A program made the position numbers and the translations under genes. DNA of 64,000 nt from Anderseniella sp963700895. GTDB taxonomy: Bacteria > Pseudomonadota > Alphaproteobacteria > Rhizobiales > Aestuariivirgaceae. The stretch covers positions 1-64,000 of the forward strand of contig CAVOZI010000002.1 in assembly GCA_963700895.1 (NCBI GenBank), in the 5' to 3' direction. The notes beneath the pieces were generated by a model. The model had not been told where the DNA came from and searched no databases. It saw only the letters and a list, made by a program, of their open reading frames with translations. Below, one piece after another: positions 24,676 to 33,010 of the stretch (position 1 is the stretch's first letter; the number at the start of each line of letters is the position of its first letter).

Positions 24676-27207
24676 TTACAGTGTGCGCTTGACGGACTCA
24701 ACCGTGAAGCACTCGATCACGTCGCCTGCGCGCATGTCCTGGTAGTTCTCGAAGGCCATGCCGCATTCCTGACCGACCTGAACTTCCTTCACCTCATCCT
24801 TGAACCGCTTCAGCGTTGAGAGCGTGCCCTCGTGCACCACGACGTTGTCGCGGATAAGGCGAACCTTGGCGCCACGCTGAACCGATCCTTCGGTAACGCG
24901 GCAACCGGCCACCTTGCCAACTTTGGTGATGTTGAACACCTCAAGGATCTCGGCATTGCCGAGGAAGGTTTCACGCAGGTCAGGCGACAACAGGCCGGAC
25001 ATGGCTGCCTTAACATCATCCACGAGATCGTAGATGATGTTGTAGTAGCGGATCTCGATACCGTTCTGCTCGGCGGCGTCACGGGCCTGCTTGTTGGCGC
25101 GAACGTTGAAGCCGATGATAACGGCCTTGGAGGCTTGCGCGAGCTGCACGTCGGACTCGGAAATACCGCCCACCCCATAGTGCACGACGCGCGCCGCAAC
25201 CTCGTCGGTGCCGAGCTTGTCGAGCGCCTGCACGATGGCCTCTCCCGAACCCTGCACGTCGGCCTTGATAAGGATCGGAAACTCCTTCTTGCCGCTTTCC
25301 TTGAGCTGGCTCATCATCTGTTCGAGCGACGAACGGGCAGTCGGCGCCCCCCGCGTTTCGCGCAGCTTGCGCTCACGGTAGTCGGCGATCTCGCGGGCGC
25401 GGGCCTCGTTCTCAACCACCACGATCTGGTCACCAGCTTCCGGCGCAGAACTCATGCCGAGCACTTCGACCGGCTCTGACGGGCCGGCCTCGGCAACATT
25501 GTCACCCTTGTCGTTGATCAGCGCACGCACCTTGCCCCAGGCAGCGCCCGCGACCACAATGTCCCCAACCTTTAGCGTGCCACGCCGTACCAGCACGGTT
25601 GCCACTGGTCCGCGGCCCTTGTCCAGCTGGGCTTCGACCACGATGCCATCGGCAGGCCGGTCAGGGTTGGCGCGCAGGTTGAGCAGTTCCGCCTGCAGCA
25701 GCACTGCTTCCAGCAGCTTGTCCAGGTTGGTGCCCTTGAGCGCAGAGATCTCGACTTCAAGCACATCACCGCTCATGCTCTCCACAACCACTTCGTGTTG
25801 CAGCAGGTCGGTGCGGACCCGGTTCGGATTGGCGTCAGGCTTGTCCATCTTGTTGATGGCCACAACCATCGGCACGCCCGCGTCACGGGCATGGTTGATG
25901 GCCTCGACCGTCTGCGGCATGACGCCGTCATCGGCCGCCACCACGAGGATCACGATATCGGTCGCCTTGGCGCCGCGTGCCCGCATTGCCGTAAAGGCGG
26001 CGTGGCCCGGGGTGTCGATGAAGGTAACCATGCCACCCGGCGTCTCGACCTGGTAAGCGCCGATGTGCTGGGTGATGCCGCCGGCCTCTCCCGAGACAAC
26101 CGACGCATTGCGCAATGCATCGAGCAACGACGTCTTGCCGTGGTCGACGTGACCCATGACGGTAACGATCGGGGCGCGCGGCAACAGGCTTTCCGGCGCA
26201 TCTTCGTCGCCCATCAGGCCTTCTTCCACGTCGGACTCGGACACGCGCTTGACCGTGTGGCCGAAATCCTCGGCAATCAGCTGGGCCGTATCGGTATCGA
26301 TCACGTCGTTGATGGTGTGCATCTCGCCCTGCTTCATCAGGAACTTGATGACATCCACGGCGCGTTCGCTCATGCGGTTGGCCAGTTCCTGAATGGTGAT
26401 CACCTCAGGGATCGTCACTTCGCGCGACACCTTCTCGCGCACGGCGCTTCCGCCCATGGCCTGCTTCTTCTGGCGCTCCTGCCGGCGGCGGAACGCTGCC
26501 AGCGAGCGGGCACGCTCACCGTCATCATTCAGCGCATTTGCAATCGTCAGCTTGCCGCGGCGCCGATCCGCATCACTGCGCGGCTTTGGAGGAGCGGCCG
26601 GCTTCTCCACGCCGCCACCAGGACGGCGCGACTTGGCCCGGCCTTCGCCTTCGTCCTCGTCGGGTCCCGCCGTCTTGGCGACCTTGACCTCTTCAGACTT
26701 CCGCTTGGCCTCTTCCTCGGCGGCGCGCTTGGCGGCACGGCGGACTTCCTCGGCGTCTCTCTCTGCTGCTTCAGCTGCCTCGCGCGCCTCACGCTCGATG
26801 CGCTCCCGGGCTTCGACTTCAGCCCGCTTCTTGTCCTCGACATCCCGCTGACGGGCTTCGATCAGCGCGCGTTCGCGGGCTTCAGCCTCTTCGGCGGTCA
26901 GGGTGCGCAACACTTTCGGAGAACCCGCACGTCCAGTTGCAGCGGGCGCTTCGGCGCGCGCTGCCGGCGCCGCAGGCTTTTCCGGCGCCGCAATCAAGGG
27001 CTTGGGCGGAGCAACCGGTTCGGCCGGGGCTGCCGGCTTGGCGCCGGGGCCTCCAATCATGCGCTTGCGTTTGGTTTCAACGACAACCGTCTTGGACCGG
27101 CCGTGCGGGAAGTTCTGGCGCACGCGGCCCTGGCCACCGGTGCGCAACCCGAGGGTGCGGCCGCCGGGGCGATCATTGTTGTTTCCGTTGTCGCTCGTAT
27201 CATTCAT
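24676..27207 (-). CDS. infB: Translation initiation factor IF-2
   Basis: GTPase that brings initiator tRNA to the ribosome. At 843 residues it has a long, charged Ala/Glu/Arg-rich N-terminal region (about 1-270), then the G domain with GHVDHGKTSLLDALR (G1), DTPGHAAFTAMRARG (G3) and NKMDKPD (G4), and C-terminal beta-barrel domains. The start ATG 27207 lies 6 bp after the ylxR stop, so its ribosome site lies inside ylxR. Confidence 0.97.
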   Translation of the reverse strand: MNDTSDNGNNNDRPGGRTLGLRTGGQGRVRQNFPHGRSKTVVVETKRKRMIGGPGAKPAAPAEPVAPPKPLIAAPEKPAAPAARAEAPAATGRAGSPKVLRTLTAEEAEARERALIEARQRDVEDKKRAEVEARERIEREAREAAEAAERDAEEVRRAAKRAAEEEAKRKSEEVKVAKTAGPDEDEGEGRAKSRRPGGGVEKPAAPPKPRSDADRRRGKLTIANALNDDGERARSLAAFRRRQERQKKQAMGGSAVREKVSREVTIPEVITIQELANRMSERAVDVIKFLMKQGEMHTINDVIDTDTAQLIAEDFGHTVKRVSESDVEEGLMGDEDAPESLLPRAPIVTVMGHVDHGKTSLLDALRNASVVSGEAGGITQHIGAYQVETPGGMVTFIDTPGHAAFTAMRARGAKATDIVILVVAADDGVMPQTVEAINHARDAGVPMVVAINKMDKPDANPNRVRTDLLQHEVVVESMSGDVLEVEISALKGTNLDKLLEAVLLQAELLNLRANPDRPADGIVVEAQLDKGRGPVATVLVRRGTLKVGDIVVAGAAWGKVRALINDKGDNVAEAGPSEPVEVLGMSSAPEAGDQIVVVENEARAREIADYRERKLRETRGAPTARSSLEQMMSQLKESGKKEFPILIKADVQGSGEAIVQALDKLGTDEVAARVVHYGVGGISESDVQLAQASKAVIIGFNVRANKQARDAAEQNGIEIRYYNIIYDLVDDVKAAMSGLLSPDLRETFLGNAEILEVFNITKVGKVAGCRVTEGSVQRGAKVRLIRDNVVVHEGTLSTLKRFKDEVKEVQVGQECGMAFENYQDMRAGDVIECFTVESVKRTL

Positions 27208-27213
27208 TGCGTA

Positions 27214-27849
27214 TCAGCTTCCCGCTTCTTCAGCGGCTCCATTAAGCCCGAATTTTTCCAACCTCGCCGCACAGGCGACGAATTTATCTGCAAGGCCACC
27301 GGGCATGATGGCTGCATGTATCACATTTGTACGGCCCAATGCCAAATCCAAATCGGCAGAGGCAAGGCATTCGACCAGCTGCCCGGACTGGCTGCCATGC
27401 CGCAGTCTTGCCGCCAGCTTGCGCCGCCCGTCCTCAGCACCATCCGATGCAGCAATCAGCACCCGCACCTGACCACGGTCCAGAAGTGCCGCAACCTTGT
27501 CGAAACCCGCTACCGCCTGTCCCGCCTTCGCCGCCAACGACAGCGTTGCCAGACAATCACGCTTGAGCAATTGACCGATGCGTCCGGCCAGATCATCCGG
27601 GACCTTGACGTCTGCCCGCAGCGCCCGGCCAAACAGTCTTTTCCTGATCGCCTGAGCGATCACGTCGCGCGACAAGCCAAGCCACATACCGCGGCCCGGC
27701 AGGCACTCCTTCAGGTCAGGCACGACTTCGCCGTCAGGCGACTCGACAAACCGGACCAGATCCTCGCGCGCTGCGGGTGCGCGCGTGAGCGCACACATGC
27801 GCTCGCGCGCCTCGGTCGGCCTCCCGGTCTGCTGTTCGGCGTCTGTCAT
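27214..27849 (-). CDS. ylxR: YlxR-family RNA-binding protein (DUF448) with C-terminal L7Ae-like region
   Basis: Small basic protein encoded between nusA and infB. The N-terminal YlxR domain (about 13-95) begins RMCALTRAPAAREDLVRFV and has the PGRGMWLGLSRDVIAQAI core. The second half (about 100-200) resembles an L7Ae-type fold: LATLSLAAKAGQAVAGFDKV, then RGQVRVLIAASDGAEDGRRKL. The fused form is usual in alphaproteobacteria. Role inferred from related YlxR/RnpM proteins, which act in RNA metabolism. Start ATG 27849, 14 bp after nusA. Confidence 0.88.
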   Translation of the reverse strand: MTDAEQQTGRPTEARERMCALTRAPAAREDLVRFVESPDGEVVPDLKECLPGRGMWLGLSRDVIAQAIRKRLFGRALRADVKVPDDLAGRIGQLLKRDCLATLSLAAKAGQAVAGFDKVAALLDRGQVRVLIAASDGAEDGRRKLAARLRHGSQSGQLVECLASADLDLALGRTNVIHAAIMPGGLADKFVACAARLEKFGLNGAAEEAGS

Positions 27850-27863
27850 GCCTGCCAGTCACC

Positions 27864-29483
27864 TCACGCATCACCAGCGGCAATTTCGATCTCCTCGCCG
27901 GCCTCGGCTTCTTCAGCCGCCTCCGGTTCGGGCTCGATCCAGCCAAGTTGCAGGCGTGCCTGCATGATCAGGGCTTCGGCCTCTGCAGCGTTCATGTCCG
28001 TGCCGGACAGTGCTCCGGCATGGCGAATGGTTTCGCCGTCCTTGCGCTCGTTCCAGCCCACCAGATCATCCGGAATGCAGCCGGCAAAATCCTCCAGCGA
28101 GTAGATGCCTTCCTCTCCCAGCATCACCAGCATGGCGGGGGTCAGTCCCTCAAATCCGGCAAGATCATCCTTGACGCCAAGTTCCTTGCGCTTGGCTTCA
28201 AGCTGAGCTGCCTGCTTTTCGAGGTATTCCGACGCGCGTGCCTGGATTTCAGAGGCGGTGTCGTCGTCGAGGCCATCGATCATGGCGATTTCCTCGGGCG
28301 CCACGTAGGCGATTTCCTCGATCGTGTCGAAGCCCTCAGATGCCAGCAGCTGGGCGAGCATCTCGTCGACGTCCAGTGCTTCCACGAAGCGCTGGGTGCG
28401 ATCAGCAAATTCCTTCTGGCGGCGCTCGGATTCTTCCGCCTCGGTCATGATGTCGATGTCCCAGCCTGAAAGCTGCGACGCCAGGCGCACGTTTTGTCCG
28501 CGCCGGCCAATGGCCAGCGACAGCTGCTCATCCGGCACCACCACCTCGATGCGCTGAGCGTCTTCGTCAAGCACCACCTTGGCCACTTCGGCCGGGGCAA
28601 GGGCATTGACGATGAAACTGGCTGCATCCGAGGTCCAGGGAATGATGTCGATCTTCTCTCCCTGCAGTTCGTTCACCACCGCCTGTACGCGGCTGCCGCG
28701 CATGCCGACACATGCGCCGACCGGATCAATCGAGCTATCCTTCGAGCGGACCGCAATCTTGGCGCGCGAACCGGGGTCGCGGGCTACGGCCACAACCTCG
28801 ACGATGCCGTCATAGATTTCCGGCACTTCCTGCTGGAACAGCTTGGCCATGAATTCAGGGCGCGACCGTGACAGGAATATCTGCGGTCCACGCGGCTCAC
28901 GGCGGACATCGAAGATGTAGGCGCGGATGCGGTCGCCATTGCGGAACTGTTCGCGCGGCAGGCCCTCGTCGCGGCGGACGATACCTTCGCCCCGGCCAAG
29001 GTCGACGATGATGTTGCCATACTCGGCACGCTTGACCACGCCGGACACGATTTCGCCGACCCGGTCCTTGTATTCCTCGAACTGGCGCTCACGCTCGGCG
29101 TCGCGCACCTTCTGGACAATCACCTGCTTGGCGTTCTGGGCTGCAATACGGCCGAAATCAACGGGTGGAAGCGGTTCCGACAGAAAGTCCCCAAGCCGGG
29201 CGCCGGGATTGCGCTCCAGAGCCTCCGGCAAGGTAAGCTGCGTCGCATCGTTCTCGACATGCTCGACCACTTCGAGCAGGCGGTAGAGTTTCGTCTCGCC
29301 GGTCTGCGGATCGATTTCGGCGCGAATGTCGTTCTCGGCTCCATAGCGCGACTTGGCCGCACGCTGGATGGCGTCCTGCATGGCTTCAATGACGACCATC
29401 TTGTCGATCGACTTCTCACGCGCCACCGCGTCAGCGATCTGCAGCAGTTCCAGCCGGTTTGCACTTACAGCGACATCAGACAT
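27864..29483 (-). CDS. nusA: Transcription termination/antitermination factor NusA
   Basis: RNA polymerase-associated factor controlling pausing, termination and antitermination. 539 residues: N-terminal RNAP-binding domain (LELLQIADAVAREKSIDKMVV), S1 domain (GEIVSGVVKRAEYGNIIVDLG), KH domains (VGACVGMRGSRVQAVVNELQGEKID and LSLAIGRRGQNVRLASQLSGW), then two helix-hairpin-helix repeats and an acidic tail. ATG 29483 has GGAG seven bases upstream and follows rimP by 4 bp. An upstream in-frame start would overlap rimP. Confidence 0.97.
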   Translation of the reverse strand: MSDVAVSANRLELLQIADAVAREKSIDKMVVIEAMQDAIQRAAKSRYGAENDIRAEIDPQTGETKLYRLLEVVEHVENDATQLTLPEALERNPGARLGDFLSEPLPPVDFGRIAAQNAKQVIVQKVRDAERERQFEEYKDRVGEIVSGVVKRAEYGNIIVDLGRGEGIVRRDEGLPREQFRNGDRIRAYIFDVRREPRGPQIFLSRSRPEFMAKLFQQEVPEIYDGIVEVVAVARDPGSRAKIAVRSKDSSIDPVGACVGMRGSRVQAVVNELQGEKIDIIPWTSDAASFIVNALAPAEVAKVVLDEDAQRIEVVVPDEQLSLAIGRRGQNVRLASQLSGWDIDIMTEAEESERRQKEFADRTQRFVEALDVDEMLAQLLASEGFDTIEEIAYVAPEEIAMIDGLDDDTASEIQARASEYLEKQAAQLEAKRKELGVKDDLAGFEGLTPAMLVMLGEEGIYSLEDFAGCIPDDLVGWNERKDGETIRHAGALSGTDMNAAEAEALIMQARLQLGWIEPEPEAAEEAEAGEEIEIAAGDA

Positions 29484-29487
29484 CTCT

Positions 29488-30090
29488 TCACTCCGCTTCA
29501 ATGTCGTTGGTTTCGTTCACGTCATGGTCCCAGCCGGCGCCATCGCCGACCTCGCCCGATCTTGCGCGCTGGCTGGCCGCGGCCAGCAGTTCGTCCGTCA
29601 TGACCAGCTTCGCTTCGCCGATGGCGTCAAATGAAAGGCCGATGAGCACTTCGTCCCCGCCTTTTTCCTGCGGTTCGATGAACAGGCGCACCTCGCCATC
29701 GTCGAACCCTTCCAGCCGGCCGCGGAACCGCTTGCGCCCTGCGAGCGGCGTGGCCAGTTCGACCTTCGCCTCAAACCCGGCCCAGCGTTCAAAGTCTTCC
29801 GGACGCACCAGCGGCCTGTCGATGCCGGGCGAGGACACCTCGAGACTGTACCGGCTCGATATCGGATCCTCGACATCAAGCAACGGTGATACCGCGCGCG
29901 AAATTTCCTCGCATCCACCAACTGTCATGGACCCGTCCGGCCGTTCAGCCATGATCTGCAAGGTGTTGCCTGTCAACTTGACGCGGACCAAACGAAAGCC
30001 CAGGTCCTCGACGACAGGCTCGACGATCGCGGCTACCCTTGCAGCCACGCCGGTCTCGCGCTTCAGTCGTGTGGCCATGTCGGCCGTCAT
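29488..30090 (-). CDS. rimP: Ribosome maturation factor RimP
   Basis: Late 30S assembly factor. About 200 residues with the N-terminal RETGVAARVAAIVEPVVEDLGFRLVRV and the SSPGIDRPLVRPEDFERWAG signature. ATG 30090 (AGGGA upstream) or ATG 30078 are the possible starts. First gene of the rimP-nusA-ylxR-infB cluster. Upstream, between the only promoter I can see and this start, lies an intrinsic terminator (30134-30160), implying attenuated expression or a separate short transcript. Confidence 0.93.
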   Translation of the reverse strand: MTADMATRLKRETGVAARVAAIVEPVVEDLGFRLVRVKLTGNTLQIMAERPDGSMTVGGCEEISRAVSPLLDVEDPISSRYSLEVSSPGIDRPLVRPEDFERWAGFEAKVELATPLAGRKRFRGRLEGFDDGEVRLFIEPQEKGGDEVLIGLSFDAIGEAKLVMTDELLAAASQRARSGEVGDGAGWDHDVNETNDIEAE

Positions 30091-30133
30091 CTTCCCGTCC
30101 CTGGCCCTCAACCGGCAACCGGCTTCAGGCAAC

Positions 30134-30160
30134 AAAAAAAGCGGGCCCCGCAGGACCCAC
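30134..30160 (-). terminator. Intrinsic terminator between trmB and rimP
   Basis: On the minus strand an 8-bp stem (30153-30160 with 30141-30148, two G-U pairs), a 4-base loop and then seven T. It could end the metK-trmB transcript, but it also lies downstream of a good promoter (30223-30251) and before rimP. Confidence 0.88.
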
Positions 30161-30216
30161 TCTCATGAACCGCAATCTTCAATTTGCATTGAAGACCTAT
30201 GAGAATGAACTTCTTG
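30134..30216 (-). ncRNA. Candidate small RNA or attenuating leader of rimP-nusA-infB
   Basis: A transcript starting near 30216 from the promoter at 30223-30251 would run about 83 nt, fold an extended hairpin (30161-30204: inner arms TCTTCAAT and ATTGAAGA, outer arms TCTCAT and ATGAGA) and then meet the terminator hairpin directly. This is either a discrete small RNA or a leader where termination controls rimP and downstream genes. I do not recognise it as a named RNA family. Confidence 0.4.
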
Positions 30217-30222
30217 ACCGGA

Positions 30223-30251
30223 CATATACGCCGGGAAGACGCAAATATCAA
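30223..30251 (-). promoter_or_regulatory. Sigma-70-type promoter between trmB and rimP
   Basis: On the minus strand TTGATA (30251-30246), exactly 17 bp, then TATATG (30228-30223). It begins 13 bp after the trmB stop and fits the consensus at five of six and four of six positions. Confidence 0.6.
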
Positions 30252-30263
30252 GCCGATCCAGTT

Positions 30264-30962
30264 TCATATGCGCTTAAATGTCAGGTAGGCCGACGTGCGG
30301 CCTTCGCGCACGGCCTTGGCCTCATAGCGGGTCTGTGGCCAGTCCGCCGGGCGCTGGCGCCAGTCATCAGGCGTTTCGGCCTGCCATTGGAAACCGCCAT
30401 GCTGGTAGACCTCGCGCAAGGTCCAGCGAAGGTAGTCATCGATGTCGCTGGCAACGCGGAACTCGGCGCCCGGCTTCAGGATCCGATGCAGTTGCGCAAG
30501 GTTGGACTGGTTGACGAAGCGGCGCTTGTGATGCCGGGCCTTCGGCCACGGATCGGGAAACAGCAGGAAGGCGCGCGCAACGGTTGCCTCGCCAATCTGT
30601 GGCAGGCGCGGGCGGATGTCGTCGTCCAGGATACGGATGTTGTCGAGTTGGCGTTCCTCGACTTGCGCCAGCAGCTTGGCAACACCGTTGATGAAGGGCT
30701 CGGCGCCGATCAAGCCGACGTCCGGGTTTTGCCCGGCCTGCCAGGCAAGATGCTCGCCGCCGCCAAAGCCGATCTCGAGCCAGACCTCGCGCACCGGTTT
30801 GCCGAACAGCGAAACAGGATTGCGAAGGATCTCCGGTTCATTGCCCAGGCGAAGCGCGGGCAACAAGTCTGCAACAAGCCGGGCGTGATTGCGGCGCAAC
30901 GACTGGCCGGCACGCCGCCCGAAGAACTTGTCCCCGAAGTCTGGCGTGTCCGGCCCCGTCAT
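30264..30962 (-). CDS. trmB: tRNA (guanine-N7-)-methyltransferase
   Basis: SAM-dependent methylation of G46 in tRNA variable loops. About 232 residues. SAM-binding VWLEIGFGGGEHLAWQA, LLFPDPWPKARHHKRRFV and the C-terminal TRYEAKAVREGRTSAYLTF are typical. The frame is also open to TTG 30995, which overlaps the metK end; I prefer ATG 30962 though neither has a clear ribosome site. It follows metK by 25 bp and is likely co-transcribed. Confidence 0.93.
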   Translation of the reverse strand: MTGPDTPDFGDKFFGRRAGQSLRRNHARLVADLLPALRLGNEPEILRNPVSLFGKPVREVWLEIGFGGGEHLAWQAGQNPDVGLIGAEPFINGVAKLLAQVEERQLDNIRILDDDIRPRLPQIGEATVARAFLLFPDPWPKARHHKRRFVNQSNLAQLHRILKPGAEFRVASDIDDYLRWTLREVYQHGGFQWQAETPDDWRQRPADWPQTRYEAKAVREGRTSAYLTFKRI

Positions 30963-30987
30963 CTGCCAATGGCCCGGCCCGGCAAGG

Positions 30988-32235
30988 TCAGGCAAGGTCC
31001 TTGACCGCAGCCTTCAGTGCCGCGATCAGATCGGTCTTCTCCCAGGAGAAGGAGCCATCACGGCCCGGCTTGCGGCCAAAGTGACCATAAGCGGCAGTCT
31101 TGGCGTAGATCGGCTTGTTCAGATCGAGATGCCGGCGGATGCCGGACGGCGAGAGGTCCATGGCCTTGCGGATAGCCTGTTCCAGCACCGTCTCATGCAC
31201 CTTGCCAGTGCCGTGAGTGTCCACATAAACCGACAGCGGCTGTGCCACGCCGATTGCGTAGGACAACTGGATGGTGCAGCGATCTGCGAGCTTTGCTGCA
31301 ACGATGTTCTTGGCAAGGTAGCGTGCGGCATAGGCAGCCGACCGGTCCACCTTGGTGGTGTCCTTGCCGGAAAAGGCTCCGCCGCCATGGGGCGCAGCGC
31401 CGCCATAAGTGTCGACAATGATCTTTCGGCCGGTCAGACCGGCATCTCCGTCGGGTCCACCGATCACGAACTTGCCGGTCGGGTTGATATACCACGAACA
31501 GTCCTTGGCAATGGGCAGGTCGCCCAATGCCTGGCGCACATAGGGCTCAACTACGGACCGAACCTTCTTCGAGTCCCAATTGGGATCAAGGTGCTGGGTA
31601 GAGACCACAATGGACATGACTTCCGAAGGTACGCCATCCACGTAACGAATGGTGACCTGGCTCTTGGCGTCAGGACCAAGCTTGCCAGCGTCGCCCACGC
31701 CCTTGTGGCGGGCTTCGGCAAGCAGTTCGAGGATCTTGTGCGCATAGTAGATGGGAGCCGGCATAAGATCGGGCGTTTCGCGACAGGCGTAACCGAACAT
31801 GATGCCCTGGTCGCCCGCGCCTTCCTCGCCCTGACGGTCAGCAGCATTGTCCACGCCTTGCGCGATATCAGCCGACTGCGAGTGGAGCAGCACGTCGATC
31901 TTGCAGGTCTTCCAGTGGAAGCCGGTCTGTTCATACCCGATGGACCGGATGGCGCGACGTGCCGCTGTCCGGAACCGCGAAGGGTTGATCACCTTGTCGC
32001 CCTTCTTGTCTGTCTTGAGCAGCGAGTCTGGCACGCGAACCTCACCGGCGATCACCACGCGGTTGGTTGTCGTCAGCACCTCGCAAGCCACCCGAACCGT
32101 CCAGGGGTCGATACCGGTCTTGCGGGCCTCCTTGTAGACCAGATCAACGATCTCGTCCGAGATCCGGTCACACACCTTGTCGGGATGGCCTTCCGATACC
32201 GATTCGCTGGTGAAGAGATAATTCTGTCGCGCCAT
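30988..32235 (-). CDS. metK: S-adenosylmethionine synthetase
   Basis: Forms SAM from methionine and ATP. 415 residues. MARQNYLFTSESVSEGHPDKVCDRISDEIVD (ATP-binding His), GAGDQGIMFGYACRETPDLMPAPI, and GGGAFSGKDTTKVDRSAAYAARY are diagnostic. The ATG 32235 matches the family start; GGAG lies about ten bases upstream. It precedes trmB, a SAM user. I saw no known SAM riboswitch in the 182-bp upstream gap. Confidence 0.97.
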   Translation of the reverse strand: MARQNYLFTSESVSEGHPDKVCDRISDEIVDLVYKEARKTGIDPWTVRVACEVLTTTNRVVIAGEVRVPDSLLKTDKKGDKVINPSRFRTAARRAIRSIGYEQTGFHWKTCKIDVLLHSQSADIAQGVDNAADRQGEEGAGDQGIMFGYACRETPDLMPAPIYYAHKILELLAEARHKGVGDAGKLGPDAKSQVTIRYVDGVPSEVMSIVVSTQHLDPNWDSKKVRSVVEPYVRQALGDLPIAKDCSWYINPTGKFVIGGPDGDAGLTGRKIIVDTYGGAAPHGGGAFSGKDTTKVDRSAAYAARYLAKNIVAAKLADRCTIQLSYAIGVAQPLSVYVDTHGTGKVHETVLEQAIRKAMDLSPSGIRRHLDLNKPIYAKTAAYGHFGRKPGRDGSFSWEKTDLIAALKAAVKDLA

Positions 32236-32270
32236 GACTTGCAAACTCCGCATAAGGGGCCGGGCGACAC

Positions 32271-32292
32271 CATATACAGATTTCTTTATATG
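32271..32292. repeat. Inverted repeat upstream of metK
   Basis: CATATA (32271-32276) and TATATG (32287-32292) flank 10 bases, 36-57 bp before metK. In this GC-rich setting an AT-rich dyad near a start suggests an operator or promoter element; not assigned. Confidence 0.3.
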
Positions 32293-32417
32293 CGTCTGGT
32301 GCCGGGTGGCGTCCTTTTGTCAGGCCAAGCGCGTGGCGTCAAGCCGACATTGCCGGACGTAGAAAGGTTGATCACCTGCCAGCGGCGGCACAGGCGGTAG
32401 ATCCGCCAGAACCGATG

Positions 32418-32831
32418 TCAGTTATCGCCGGCCGAAGACACCGCCTTGACCAGGTCAATTATCTTGCGGCGTACGTCCGGGCTCTTGATCTCGGCAAATG
32501 CACGGATCAGGTGCGCTCCATCCGAGCTCGACAGGAAGTCTGTCATCTGGAATGAATCGGAGCTCTCCGAAAAACCTGCAGCTGTCTTGCCGGCAACCTG
32601 GCCGGGCATGTCGTCAAAGAAAAACTGGACCGGAACATCAAGAATGCGCGCCATCTCGAAGAGGCGGCTTGCGCTGATGCGGTTGGAGCCTTTCTCGTAT
32701 TTCTGAACTTGCTGGAAAGTCAGATCGAGATGTTCACCCAGCTTTTCCTGGCTCATGCCAACGAGCATGCGGCGCATCCGCAAGCGGCTTCCAACATGAA
32801 CGTCTATAGGATTTGGCATTTTTGCTGTCAT
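32418..32831 (-). CDS. praR: XRE-family HTH regulator, PraR/PhrR type
   Basis: DNA-binding regulator of about 137 residues. The HTH lies in VGSRLRMRRMLVGMSQEKLGEHLDLTFQQVQKYEKGSNRISASRLFEMARIL (about 14-66), and a C-terminal region ends DVRRKIIDLVKAVSS. This N-terminal pattern and the position between lnt and metK match rhizobial PraR (quorum sensing, biofilm) and PhrR (acid-inducible). Starts: ATG 32831 or ATG 32819. A palindrome (32877-32892) about 46 bp upstream may be its operator. Orthology rests on context and motif similarity. Confidence 0.8.
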   Translation of the reverse strand: MTAKMPNPIDVHVGSRLRMRRMLVGMSQEKLGEHLDLTFQQVQKYEKGSNRISASRLFEMARILDVPVQFFFDDMPGQVAGKTAAGFSESSDSFQMTDFLSSSDGAHLIRAFAEIKSPDVRRKIIDLVKAVSSAGDN

Positions 32832-32863
32832 TGTCACCAATACTCCCAAAGCAGATACGAGTT

Positions 32864-32980
32864 TTAGGACCCGCAATCAATGGTTTCATTGAGAGGTGAA
32901 ATTCTCGCCACATGCGCGAACCGGCCAATCTGCTGCAATCTGGGCTGACAATAGCCCTGAATCGCCTTGATCTTGGCCAT
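32864..32980 (-). CDS. Possible 38-residue leader ORF upstream of praR
   Basis: A short frame starts ATG 32980 with an excellent GGGGAG ribosome site and ends TAA at 32864, 33 bp before praR. The product (MAKIKAIQGYCQPRL...) matches nothing I know. The ribosome site is the main support; codon third positions are only moderately GC-rich compared with neighbours. Could be a regulatory leader peptide or chance. Confidence 0.3.
   Translation of the reverse strand: MAKIKAIQGYCQPRLQQIGRFAHVARISPLNETIDCGS
32877..32892. repeat. Palindrome upstream of praR
   Basis: TCAATG (32877-32882) and CATTGA (32887-32892) flank four bases. Position just upstream of a regulator gene suggests an autoregulatory operator; it also lies inside the small ORF at 32864-32980. 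Confidence 0.4.
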
Positions 32981-33010
32981 CTCACTCCCCTGTCAATAAC
33001 AGGTACACCA

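Noticed and set aside
25795..28104. Long plus-strand open frame (769 codons) across infB, ylxR and nusA.
   Set aside because: Antisense shadow of three certain genes; composition mirrors the repetitive IF-2 N-terminus.
32236..32417. Possible SAM riboswitch upstream of metK.
   Set aside because: None of the SAM riboswitch core motifs I know could be recognised; only an AT-rich inverted repeat was seen.
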